Assembly: GCA_964353015.1 (NCBI GenBank)
Contig: CAYGUA010000020.1
Coordinates: 1 to 64,000 of the forward strand
Reading direction: 5' to 3'
Source of the DNA: JAMZMI01 sp964353015
Lineage (GTDB): Bacteria; Bacteroidota; Bacteroidia; Cytophagales; Cyclobacteriaceae
DNA: 64,000 bases
Below the pieces are notes generated by a model. It saw only the letters and a list, made by a program, of their open reading frames with translations, made no database searches and was not told the origin of the DNA. The position numbers and the translations under genes were made by a program. Below are positions 53,601 through 61,147 of this stretch, piece after piece (the first letter of the stretch is position 1; every line of letters begins with the position of its first letter).

Positions 53601-56600
53601 TGGTTTGATTGGCAGGATCAACTTTTACAGCCAAATTAGAAGTGGCGGTAACAGCAGCATGCCCACTTGAAATTCCTCTTCCGTTACGCAATGCCCATGT
53701 CTTGTTGTAAATAATAGGAGCAGAAATATTTCTAATACCAAGTGGACCTGTGGATTTCCAAATATTATCACCTGATCCAAAAGTTTCCTGACCAATGATC
53801 AAGTCATATGAGCTTAGATCAAACCCTACACTATCACTTGCAACTTCGAAAATAGTGACATTGAAGGCAGGATCATCTCTCAACATTTTGATAATTGGAT
53901 CAGTAGTAGATGTAGAAGCCCCATCTACAGTTACAAATCCTGCTTTCTGAACATATGCCACTTCTTTAGGTGGTAGAATATAATCAACGTTAAAGTATAA
54001 GTCTTTAGGAGGTGTTTTACCAGTCAAAAGGTAGGCCGCATTTCTCCATAATGTAAGCGCCTCAGAAGTAATATTTGCGCCATCTCCACGGATAATTGCC
54101 CCATAGTTGAAAGCAAATGCAATCATTCTTGCTCCGGTAACGTCAGCTACATTTGAACCAATTTGAGTTCCTTGTGGTATATCATTTACAACAACCGCTG
54201 AATCAGCATGAGTCACAGATGAGGCGCTAGCTAATAATGTCGCCTTATCTGACAATTCAAGTCTGTTCAACACATCAATACTGTTGGTTCCAACTCCTCC
54301 GAAATTATCTGCGGTTTCATTGTACAGTTTAATTTTGTCTGTTAAGAATGTAATTCCACTAAACAAAGGATTGGATTGATTTGCTGGATCAACTGTAATC
54401 GACAAATCCGGAACAATATTAATTGTTGCATGGGCTGATGAAATTGCTCTACCATTTCTCAATGACCAGGATTTGTTATAAATGATAGGCACAGCACCTC
54501 TTAAGTTCAAGGCTCCACCAACTTTCCAAATTGCATCACCAGATCCAAATGTCTCTTGAGCAACTATAAGATCATATCCAGAAAGGTCAAGACCAGTACC
54601 AGCAGCATCTGTTTCAATTACAGTTACAATAAAATTATCATCTGCTTCAAGCATCCTGATAATTGGATCGTTAATTGAAGACGAAGCGTCAATACCCGAT
54701 GCAAATCCAGTTTTCTGAACATAGGCAACTTTCTTTGTAGATATATAATACCATCTTGGGTCACCTGCAGATGTTATACCTGCAAAAGATCCATCTGCTA
54801 TCCTTAATTTTCCATTGGCTGGATCAGAAAAAAGAGTCGCGGCATCAACTGTTAAAACAGTAGGAGCTGTAGTAAATGATGCACTAGCTCCTAACCCACT
54901 GTCAGATGTAGCAAAACTATTAGTTGTATTGATAGTAGCTGTTCCACTCAACAATCTATCACCACTTGATGATCCAAATATTGTATTGCTTACATTCATT
55001 ACAATCGGTGTACCTGCGGTATTGGCATCCAACCTTAGGATATAGCCTCCATTTGGAGCATTGTCAATAGTACAATCTGATATTGTGATAGAGTTGATTC
55101 CTTGAGCCTCTTTCCATCTGAATAATTGATACACATCTGAGAAAGTGCTATTGGTGTAACTCGCGTTTACCACATTAGCCTCTACTGCATCCATGATCAT
55201 CACACCATAACTACCAATGTTGTGAACAATTGAATTATTAATTGAAAACTCATTTACAGTTTTAGTCGTAGCATTTTTGGCTCTAAAGACTCCTCTTAAA
55301 TCGTGAATATCAACATTATCAAGCATGAACTGCCCTAAACTTCCAGTTGTTGAATAGTTCATTAAGTAACCTCCTGCCTTATCACCTTTGATTTCAACAT
55401 CTTCAAATCGAAGAAATCCTACATCGGTTGCATCTGCAAGATCTAGAGATGATGAAGCCATATCCAAAATAGCCGGAGCACCCAATCCCGGAGCACTCAT
55501 AATTTTTATTGATTTGCTGATTATTGTTGCAGTCAAATCATATGTCATTCCTCTTTCCAGAATAATAGTCACTCCATCAGCAAGATCACCAGCAATTGTG
55601 GTTTTAAGTATCGTTGGATCTGTACTGCCCTGTAAATCAATGGCTGGTGGCATATAATACCATCTTGGATCACCTACAGAAGATTTTCCGACAAAAGTTT
55701 CATCAATGATCATCAAATTTCCATTTGCAGGATCTGCGAAAAGAGATGCAGCATCCACAGCCAAAACAGTAGGTGCAGTAGTAAAATCGGCACTTGTGGC
55801 CAAGGCACAATCTGAAGTAGCATATGTGTTAGTTGCATTGACAGTCACACCACTTCCATTTACAACTCTTGTTGCAGTTGCAGTACCCAAAATTGAATTA
55901 CTTATATTTAATACAAAGCCAGTTGCGTTTGAAACCCGAATTATGTCTCCACCATCTGGTGTATTGTTTAAGGTACTATTTGAAACATTGATGGTAGGAG
56001 TTGTTGCATTTGTACCATTTGACCATCTGAACAATTGGTTCACATTAGTGAAAGTGCTATTTGAATAACTAACATTATTACATATTGCATCCACATTGTC
56101 CATGATCATCACTCCATAATTACCTATGCTGTGAATCATTGCATTGTTTATGGAAAACTCTCCAATGGTTTTAGTGCCACTATTTTTAGCTCTAAACACA
56201 CCTCTCAAATCATGTATATCAACGTTATCTAGTTTAAACAGATCAATATTTCCAGTTGTAGAAAAGTTCATCAGATAACCTGCAGCCACATCTCCTTGAA
56301 TCTCTACATCTTCGAATTCAAGAAAAGCAAGATTGCTGGCATCAGTAATATCAAGGGATGATCCGGCCATATCCAAAATAGCTGGTCCGCCCAAACCTGG
56401 GGCACTCATTATTTTTACAGATTTGCTGATAACAGTGCTGGATAAGTCATAGGTCATACCTCTTTTCAGACGCACAGTTGCACCATCGGCAATATTCCCG
56501 CTTAAGGTGTCTTTTAGAATCATCGGATCTGAACTTCCCACTAGATCAACCACAGGCGGATCAGTTGAAATTTTCATAGATGCTTTCGTTTCTGACAATT

Positions 56601-56697
56601 GCAGTATTCCGAAAACAAGAAATAAAGCCAATACTAGCTTTTTGATTGTTCCTCCAAGGGAACTGGTAATCACCTGTCGGCAGTATAGATTTTTCAT
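50692..56697 (-). CDS. Giant modular T9SS-secreted protein of the pectin locus
   Basis: 2001 residues, expected on the cell surface. Order: signal peptide (1-40); two copies of a DUF4957/DUF5123-like beta-helix module (A1 about 48-347, A2 about 352-651, each ending DPRWYY); two copies of an unnamed alpha/beta module (B1 about 656-897, B2 about 912-1153, each opening VAYVQK and containing QETFGSGD and YNK); one cadherin-like repeat (about 1166-1247); a third, diverged beta-helix (about 1252-1569, ending DPRWN); four more cadherin-like repeats (about 1575-1914); and a T9SS type A sorting domain (about 1922-2001, starting near LGLYPNPV). Module A is shared with the DUF5123 lipoprotein at 39560. 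No lyase catalytic pattern is recognised, so binding or adhesion is as likely as enzymatic activity. A LacI-type operator and promoter box lie upstream. Confidence 0.85.
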   Translation of the reverse strand: MKNLYCRQVITSSLGGTIKKLVLALFLVFGILQLSETKASMKISTDPPVVDLVGSSDPMILKDTLSGNIADGATVRLKRGMTYDLSSTVISKSVKIMSAPGLGGPAILDMAGSSLDITDASNLAFLEFEDVEIQGDVAAGYLMNFSTTGNIDLFKLDNVDIHDLRGVFRAKNSGTKTIGEFSINNAMIHSIGNYGVMIMDNVDAICNNVSYSNSTFTNVNQLFRWSNGTNATTPTINVSNSTLNNTPDGGDIIRVSNATGFVLNISNSILGTATATRVVNGSGVTVNATNTYATSDCALATSADFTTAPTVLAVDAASLFADPANGNLMIIDETFVGKSSVGDPRWYYMPPAIDLQGSTDPTILKTTIAGDLADGVTIILERGMTYDLTATIISKSIKIMSAPGLGAPAILDMASSSLDLADATDVGFLRFEDVEIKGDKAGGYLMNYSTTGSLGQFMLDNVDIHDLRGVFRAKNATTKTVNEFSINNSIVHNIGSYGVMIMDAVEANVVNASYTNSTFSDVYQLFRWKEAQGINSITISDCTIDNAPNGGYILRLDANTAGTPIVMNVSNTIFGSSSGDRLLSGTATINTTNSFATSDSGLGASASFTTAPTVLTVDAATLFSDPANGKLRIADGSFAGITSAGDPRWYYISTKKVAYVQKTGFASGIDASSSINDPIIRMLEADDNFIVTVIETDAAGTGLDLSGYDLIVAQETFGSGDAIWKVGGALNLRGAVPIIYNKSWSLRNGRAISSAHATINIVPDLSITVDPANQSNPLFSGITFLTDKIKLYNETADNFGGVGTNSIDVLNRLELSDKATLLASASSVTHADSAVVVNDIPQGTQIGSNVADVTGARMIAFAFNYGAIIRGDGANITSEALTLWRNAAYLLTGKTPPKDLYFNVDYILPPKEVAYVQKAGFVTVDGASTSTTDPIIKMLRDDPAFNVTIFEVASDSVGFDLSSYDLIIGQETFGSGDNIWKSTGPLGIRNISAPIIYNKTWALRNGRGISSGHAAVTATSNLAVKVDPANQTNPIFNGLTFEGDSVKLFNTTANQDGGIGTNSVDVLNRLELSTKATLLAHVDEGNDPDSTIVINYIPAGTQVGTDVADVLAHDMVAMSFNYGAMIKNKGTNLTDDGLTIWRNAAYVLTGLTPPAIPIINGFEPNDSTLADLTLDAVTVAGFDPQVFDYEILLPRGTVDIPVVEAIANNPAATVVVTNITSMPGTATVAVTAADGVAMATYSLNISVSLYPPTWTIIPSGGNIPAAFDAAAIVGDTLVLVDGGVYDFNTARTGGKQIVLMSVPNPITRPKVYSKVIEMNGDGDGIVIRGIDFEITPTTTSADYFINFTADMVNGKHVIVDDVTAKDYGRCIIRGDRSSAATHTMENIVFTDFISTRKGVNIKTGSYANFGFYGGCKVNHLELRNSTFQGGAKSFLDSQTDNVKEIIIDHCTIDAVNEAFPELVYEFVLVQNSAAGSTFDFTNNIVTNLLANSIADTLDMFKMDDVIVDVRKNNANFNIELNENNVWTTDENYINADPQYLDAANAVLTVQNDAFYTMGTDGALIGDPRWNKNLASTDAFLSDLTIDGTTVTGFSIGIFNYEVLLAPGTTTAGTVAAVARDTQNAVVVITQAGALPSAATVVITAEDGTTVRTYTINFIVADGALDATQLSDLTVNGTTVAGFDKEVFTYDVVLDPGTTTVPTVVGTPVDNAATVTLTDATELPGTSTVMVSNTYTNPGPNTYTINFTVAISTDATLSAITIDGEPLTLQSGITFYNVGITGTTIPTVTATPTYAGATVVITDATTFPGETKIVVTAEDGVTVITYTLKFDVALSSDASLSDLKVDGTSISGFSASIFSYDIELSTFEVPGILATTTDVNATASVSYPNSIPGTATVTVTAEDGTTQAYAINFTTTAVELALSPIAKLGLYPNPVVNMLSIHNALEVAELSVYSTAGSLVKRFKNDNGAKSIDLDVSDLDKGVYFINLLMIDQTELRTKIIK

Positions 56698-56757
56698 GTA
56701 ATAGTAGTTTATAGTTCTCTGTTAAATTAAACTCTGCGGTGAAACTAAATTTTTTAT

Positions 56758-56765
56758 CAAACTTA
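56758..56765 (-). promoter_or_regulatory. -7 promoter box of the giant T9SS gene
   Basis: On the minus strand TAAGTTTG matches the Bacteroidota -7 consensus TAnnTTTG exactly, 60 bases upstream of the ATG. The LacI-type operator abuts it on the upstream side (overlapping by one base), where a bound repressor would block the polymerase. No good -33 TTG was found. Confidence 0.5.
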
Positions 56766-56780
56766 TGCAATCGATTACAT
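56765..56780. promoter_or_regulatory. LacI-type operator upstream of the giant T9SS gene
   Basis: ATGCAATCGATTACAT shares the core GCAATCGATTAC with the susC, GH43 and uxaB sites and sits directly upstream of the -7 box of the giant gene. Confidence 0.65.
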
Positions 56781-56893
56781 ATTAATTTTGATATTTTTTT
56801 TTATTATTATGATTTTTTGGCATTTTACATGTAGTTTTTATACTTTAAAATGAATTATTGTCAATTAAGTGCCCATTTCATATACACTCAATT

Positions 56894-56909
56894 GCACAAT
56901 GGTTTGCGC
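56894..56909. promoter_or_regulatory. LacI-type operator upstream of the lacI gene (autoregulation)
   Basis: GCACAATGGTTTGCGC lies 48 bases upstream of the TTG start of the regulator gene. It is the weakest of the five sites (11 of 16 positions against GCGCAATCGATTACAC in either orientation) but keeps the GCGCAA half-site in reverse. A possible -7 box TAATTTTG (56934-56941) follows. Confidence 0.45.
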
Positions 56910-56957
56910 ATATCTTTATTAATTAATAGTTTGTAATTTTGAATTAAAACATATCCA

Positions 56958-57995
56958 TTGACACCTAAGAAGACTACCATCCATGAGATAGCTAAGGAGT
57001 TGAACACTACAGCTTCCACAGTTTCTAGGGCATTAAACAATAATCCCCGAATTAGCGACGACACCAAAAAGAAGGTTCTTGACATGGCAGAGAAAATGGG
57101 TTATGAACCTAATACCATGGCCGCTTCACTGCGTATGGGTAGATCCAAACTCATTGGCATTATCGTACCCTTTGCAGATCGTATATTCTTCTCATCGGTG
57201 ATAAGAGGTATTGAAGAAGAAGTCAAAAAATCCGGATATAATGTTATCATTTGTCAATCCTACGAAAAGGTTGAAAATGAAATAGATGACGTGAATGCCT
57301 TATTATCTGCTCAAGTCGCTGGTGTAATCATTTCCCTTTCCAGAGAAACTGATTCTATTGAGCATCTGAATAAAGTGATTAAGAAGCATAAAACCTTGGT
57401 ACTTTTCGACAGAACCTCAGAGTTGGTAAATGCCAGTTCGGTAGTTATAGATGATTATCATGGAGCATATGTTGCTGTATCACATTTAATAAATAATGGA
57501 TACTCTAAAATTGCCTTTTTCTCAGGCAATAAGAAAGTAAGTATTTTCAAGGAACGCTTTAGGGGATACCTTGCCGCTTTAAGTGATCATGATATTCCCG
57601 TTATTGATGAATTTATCGTTGAGGTAAAAAGTGACGTAGAACAGGGCAAACTAGCTACTGAAGAGTTGATGAATCAGAAAAACAAACCAGATGCAATCTT
57701 TTCATCCTCTGATTTTTCTGCCTTGGGCGCTATAAAATGGCTTACTCAAAATAACTATCGAATTCCTCAGGACATTGGTGTAATTGGATTCGGAAATGAT
57801 CCCTTTACTCAATATTTAGACCCGACCATGACTTCTGTAGATCAGAAAAGTATGGAAATGGGAAAAACCACAGCACAGGTTTTCATGGAACAATTGGAGG
57901 GACGAAATAATAGTGTCCGCAAAGTACTGTTGACACCTGAGTTAATCATTAGAGATTCTTCATCTAAATTGACTATCAGCGAAATAGCTATTTAG
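56958..57995 (+). CDS. LacI/GalR-family transcriptional regulator of the pectin locus
   Basis: 345-residue regulator. It starts at a TTG codon: in-frame stops lie upstream, and the first internal ATG is already inside the DNA-binding domain. Residues 6-60 are the helix-turn-helix and hinge (TIHEIAKELNTTASTVSRAL, then the hinge-helix segment PNTMAASLRMGRSK). Residues about 63-335 are the periplasmic-binding-protein-like ligand domain. A 16-bp LacI-type motif upstream of this gene, of uxaB, of susC, of GH43 and of the giant gene makes it the probable repressor of the locus. The inducer is probably a uronate or early catabolite such as tagaturonate or KDG; that is inference. Confidence 0.9.
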   Translation: MTPKKTTIHEIAKELNTTASTVSRALNNNPRISDDTKKKVLDMAEKMGYEPNTMAASLRMGRSKLIGIIVPFADRIFFSSVIRGIEEEVKKSGYNVIICQSYEKVENEIDDVNALLSAQVAGVIISLSRETDSIEHLNKVIKKHKTLVLFDRTSELVNASSVVIDDYHGAYVAVSHLINNGYSKIAFFSGNKKVSIFKERFRGYLAALSDHDIPVIDEFIVEVKSDVEQGKLATEELMNQKNKPDAIFSSSDFSALGAIKWLTQNNYRIPQDIGVIGFGNDPFTQYLDPTMTSVDQKSMEMGKTTAQVFMEQLEGRNNSVRKVLLTPELIIRDSSSKLTISEIAI

Positions 57996-58037
57996 TATAT
58001 ACCACAATATGGTATTTTGATTTTTTTATTTTAATTT

Positions 58038-58053
58038 GCGCAATCGTTTACAC
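58038..58053. promoter_or_regulatory. LacI-type operator upstream of uxaB
   Basis: GCGCAATCGTTTACAC lies 14 bases upstream of the uxaB ATG and differs from the susC site at one of 16 positions. It lies in the 72-base gap between the lacI gene and uxaB. Confidence 0.72.
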
Positions 58054-58067
58054 AAACTTAAAAATGA

Positions 58068-59486
58068 ATGCAAACCCTAACTAGAACCCCCGGTAATGAC
58101 AATTACCCGATTAAAGTAGTACAATTTGGAGAAGGGAATTTCCTAAGAGCTTTTGTCGATTGGATGATCGATGTGCTTAACGAAAAATCTGATTTTAACG
58201 GCAGTGTTGCAATAGTGCAACCATTGCCGATGGGTATGGTGGATATGCTTGAGAATCAGGGCGGTTTATACCATCTGATAAGGCAAGGTTTAGAAAAAAA
58301 CGAAACCATTGATGAGGCTCGCCTCATTCAATGTGTTACAAAATTGATCAACCCATTTAAAGATTTAAGTGGATATTATAATCTAGCCGAAACACCTACG
58401 CTTGAGTTGATTTTTTCAAATACCACTGAAGCGGGAATCGTATTCAATCCTGATGACAAACCAGAAGGAAATGAATTGGCAGTTACTTTTCCAGGAAAAC
58501 TTACGCAGTTTTTGCACCACAGATTTCTGCATTTCAATGGGGAGAATGCTAAAGGGCTGGCTGTCATCCCATGTGAATTAATTGAAAACAATGGCACCAA
58601 GTTAAACGACTGCATACTTCGATACATTCAGCTTTGGGATCTGAGCGATGATTTCAAAAATTGGATTGAATCAGCTTGTTCATTTGCAAACACTCTGGTT
58701 GATAGGATTGTGCCCGGATACCCGAAAGATGAGATTGAAGCTATAAAACAAAGAATTGGATTTGATGATAAACTGGTTGTGAAATCAGAATCGTTTCATC
58801 TATTTGTTATTCAGGCAAAAAAGAATGTTCAGGATAAATTCCCAGCGCATAAAGTAGGTTTGAATGTAAAATATGTTGATGATATCACACCATATCGAAC
58901 ACAAAAAGTAAGAATATTGAATGGCGCGCATACTTCAATGGTGCCAATTGGTCTGCTGAATTGTATAGAAACTGTAAGCGAGACCATAAACGATTCAAAA
59001 ACTGGCAAGCTTGTTAGAGAAATTATTTTCGATGAAATAGTTGAAACGATTAAAATCCCAGGTGAAGATCCCAAAGATTTTGCCGAACAAGTAATAGCCA
59101 GATTTCAAAATCCATTTATCCGACATGAACTGATGTCAATCTCTTTGAATTCAATTTCTAAATTCAAGGTGCGCGTATTGCCTACGATTTTGGACTTTAT
59201 CCAACTAAAAAATGAATTGCCATCGAAATTGGTTTTCTCAATGGCATGTCTGATACAATTGTACATTGACGAGCGATTTTCTCTAAAAGACAATGAAGAA
59301 TATTTAGCTTTCTTCGAAGCAATCAAGCATGATAGTGCTGATCAAATCGTAGAAAAAACACTTTCAAATACTGCATTTTGGGATCAAGATTTAAATAAAG
59401 TTCCAGGATTGAAAAGCCGTCTGATTTTACATTATGAAGCACTTGCTTCGGAACAAATGGCAGATACCATATTAAGTCTTAAATAA
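58068..59486 (+). CDS. uxaB: Tagaturonate reductase (altronate oxidoreductase)
   Basis: Reduces D-tagaturonate to D-altronate with NADH, step two of galacturonate breakdown. The 472-residue mannitol-dehydrogenase-family protein opens with KVVQFGEGNFLRAFVDWMIDVLN, has the family segment FHLFVIQAKK, and carries the catalytic-region motif KVRILNGAHTSMVPIGLL with the lysine and histidine. An earlier ATG four bases upstream is out of frame and closes after six codons. It is the first gene of uxaB-uxaA-GH105 and overlaps uxaA by one base (TAATG). Confidence 0.94.
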   Translation: MQTLTRTPGNDNYPIKVVQFGEGNFLRAFVDWMIDVLNEKSDFNGSVAIVQPLPMGMVDMLENQGGLYHLIRQGLEKNETIDEARLIQCVTKLINPFKDLSGYYNLAETPTLELIFSNTTEAGIVFNPDDKPEGNELAVTFPGKLTQFLHHRFLHFNGENAKGLAVIPCELIENNGTKLNDCILRYIQLWDLSDDFKNWIESACSFANTLVDRIVPGYPKDEIEAIKQRIGFDDKLVVKSESFHLFVIQAKKNVQDKFPAHKVGLNVKYVDDITPYRTQKVRILNGAHTSMVPIGLLNCIETVSETINDSKTGKLVREIIFDEIVETIKIPGEDPKDFAEQVIARFQNPFIRHELMSISLNSISKFKVRVLPTILDFIQLKNELPSKLVFSMACLIQLYIDERFSLKDNEEYLAFFEAIKHDSADQIVEKTLSNTAFWDQDLNKVPGLKSRLILHYEALASEQMADTILSLK

Positions 59487-61132
59487 TGATAAAGGCAATA
59501 ACAATTCACGAAAAAGATAATCTTGGGGTAGCGCTCGCCGATCTTAAAAAAGGGGACGCGATTCAAATCAATCATCATTCAGTTACATTGATTCAGGATA
59601 TTTCCGCCAAACATAAGTTCGCGCTGATGGATTTCGAAAAAGGTTCTGAGCTGTTCATGTATGGTCTGATAGTAGGTACCGCAAATCAATTCATTGCCAA
59701 AGGAGAAGCAATTACCACTGTAAATGTGACGCATAAAGCGACTGGCTATGATCTCGATAAACAAACAAAATTCAACTGGCAGGCACCCGATGTATCTAAG
59801 TTTGAAGGGAGAACTTTTTCGGGTTATCACAGGAATGATGGTCAGGTAGGTACAGACAATATTTGGTTGGTTTTTCCTTTAGTCTTTTGTGAAAACAGAA
59901 ATGTGGATGTCTTGAAAAAGGCATTTGAAAGAGCTCTTGGGTACGATGAGCAAAATCCGTATGAAAATATGGTGAGTACACTCGTGACCCATCTAAAAAA
60001 TAAATCTGTAGATAACGCATTAGAAACTTTAACCCTGGAAACACTTGAACCTGAAAATAAAAATCAGGTTTTTGAAAACGTAAAGGTTCGGTTCATCACT
60101 CATCAGGGCGGATGTGGTGGAATCAGACAAGACTCTGATACGCTTTGCAGATTATTAGCCGGATACATCAACAATCCAAATGTGGCTGGAGCAACTGTGC
60201 TTAGTTTAGGTTGTCAAAACGCTGAGGTAAAAACCTTTAGTCAGGCTATTAAAAGCATCAATCCTGATCTTGATAAACCTGTAATCATTCTCGATCAGCA
60301 AGGCACTGGAAAAGAAACAGACCTGATCAGTCGTGCAGTAAAAGAAACCTTTAAAGGACTCATCGAAGCAAATAAAATAACAAGGAAACCAGCACCACTT
60401 AGCAAACTTACCATTGGTTTGGAATGTGGTGGTTCCGACGGTTTTTCAGGTATTTCGGCCAATCCTGCTGTTGGTCACGTATCTGATCTTGTTGCTGCTT
60501 TGGGTGGTAAAGCCATACTATCAGAATTCCCTGAGCTGTGTGGTGTGGAGCAGGAACTAATCAACAGAATGCCGAGTAGAGATCTGGCTGTTAAATTCAC
60601 AGATTTGATGCGGGCTTATGAAAAAGCAGCTGAAAACAGCGGATCAGGTTTTGATATGAATCCCTCACCAGGGAATATCAAAGATGGCCTAATCACTGAT
60701 GCAATGAAATCTGCAGGAGCAGCCAAAAAAGGTGGCACTTCTCCTATTAATGATGTGCTGGATTATACAGAGTATGCGAAAAATCCAGGTTTGAATCTAT
60801 TATGCACACCTGGGAATGATGTAGAATCAACCACAGGTTTGGTGGGTTCAGGAGCAAATATTGTGTTATTCACTACTGGTTTAGGCACTCCAACGGGTAA
60901 TCCCGTCGCTCCCATTCTCAAAGTATCATCAAATACTAAAATGGCGGAAAAGATGTCTGATATCATCGACATCAATACAGGGCCAGTCATTGAAGGCACA
61001 AAAACGATAGAGCAGATGGGCGAGGAAATGCTGGAACATGTCATCAGAGTGGCCAGTGGGGAAGAAATGTCCAAAGCAGTAAAAATGAAACATTACGATT
61101 TTATTCCATGGAAAAGAGGTGTTTCTCTGTGA
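59486..61132 (+). CDS. uxaA: Altronate dehydratase
   Basis: Dehydrates D-altronate to KDG, joining the pathway to kdgK and eda. The 548-residue protein fuses the small SAF domain (about 1-95) to the large D-galactarate dehydratase/altronate hydrolase domain (about 105-548), the full-length form. Family landmarks are GYHRNDGQVGTDNIWLV, THQGGCGGIRQDSDTL, LGLGCQ-type LSLGCQNAEV, GLECGGSDGFSGISANPAVG, and the C-terminal FTTGLGTPTGNPVAPILKV. The metal is usually iron or manganese. Confidence 0.96.
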   Translation: MIKAITIHEKDNLGVALADLKKGDAIQINHHSVTLIQDISAKHKFALMDFEKGSELFMYGLIVGTANQFIAKGEAITTVNVTHKATGYDLDKQTKFNWQAPDVSKFEGRTFSGYHRNDGQVGTDNIWLVFPLVFCENRNVDVLKKAFERALGYDEQNPYENMVSTLVTHLKNKSVDNALETLTLETLEPENKNQVFENVKVRFITHQGGCGGIRQDSDTLCRLLAGYINNPNVAGATVLSLGCQNAEVKTFSQAIKSINPDLDKPVIILDQQGTGKETDLISRAVKETFKGLIEANKITRKPAPLSKLTIGLECGGSDGFSGISANPAVGHVSDLVAALGGKAILSEFPELCGVEQELINRMPSRDLAVKFTDLMRAYEKAAENSGSGFDMNPSPGNIKDGLITDAMKSAGAAKKGGTSPINDVLDYTEYAKNPGLNLLCTPGNDVESTTGLVGSGANIVLFTTGLGTPTGNPVAPILKVSSNTKMAEKMSDIIDINTGPVIEGTKTIEQMGEEMLEHVIRVASGEEMSKAVKMKHYDFIPWKRGVSL

Positions 61133-61147
61133 GTTTAAATTGAAAAA

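Noticed and set aside
54815..56068. Plus-strand open frames opposite the giant T9SS gene
   Set aside because: They mirror each other because the coding strand contains duplicated modules. The products are hydrophobic shadows of Thr/Val-rich beta-helix codons.
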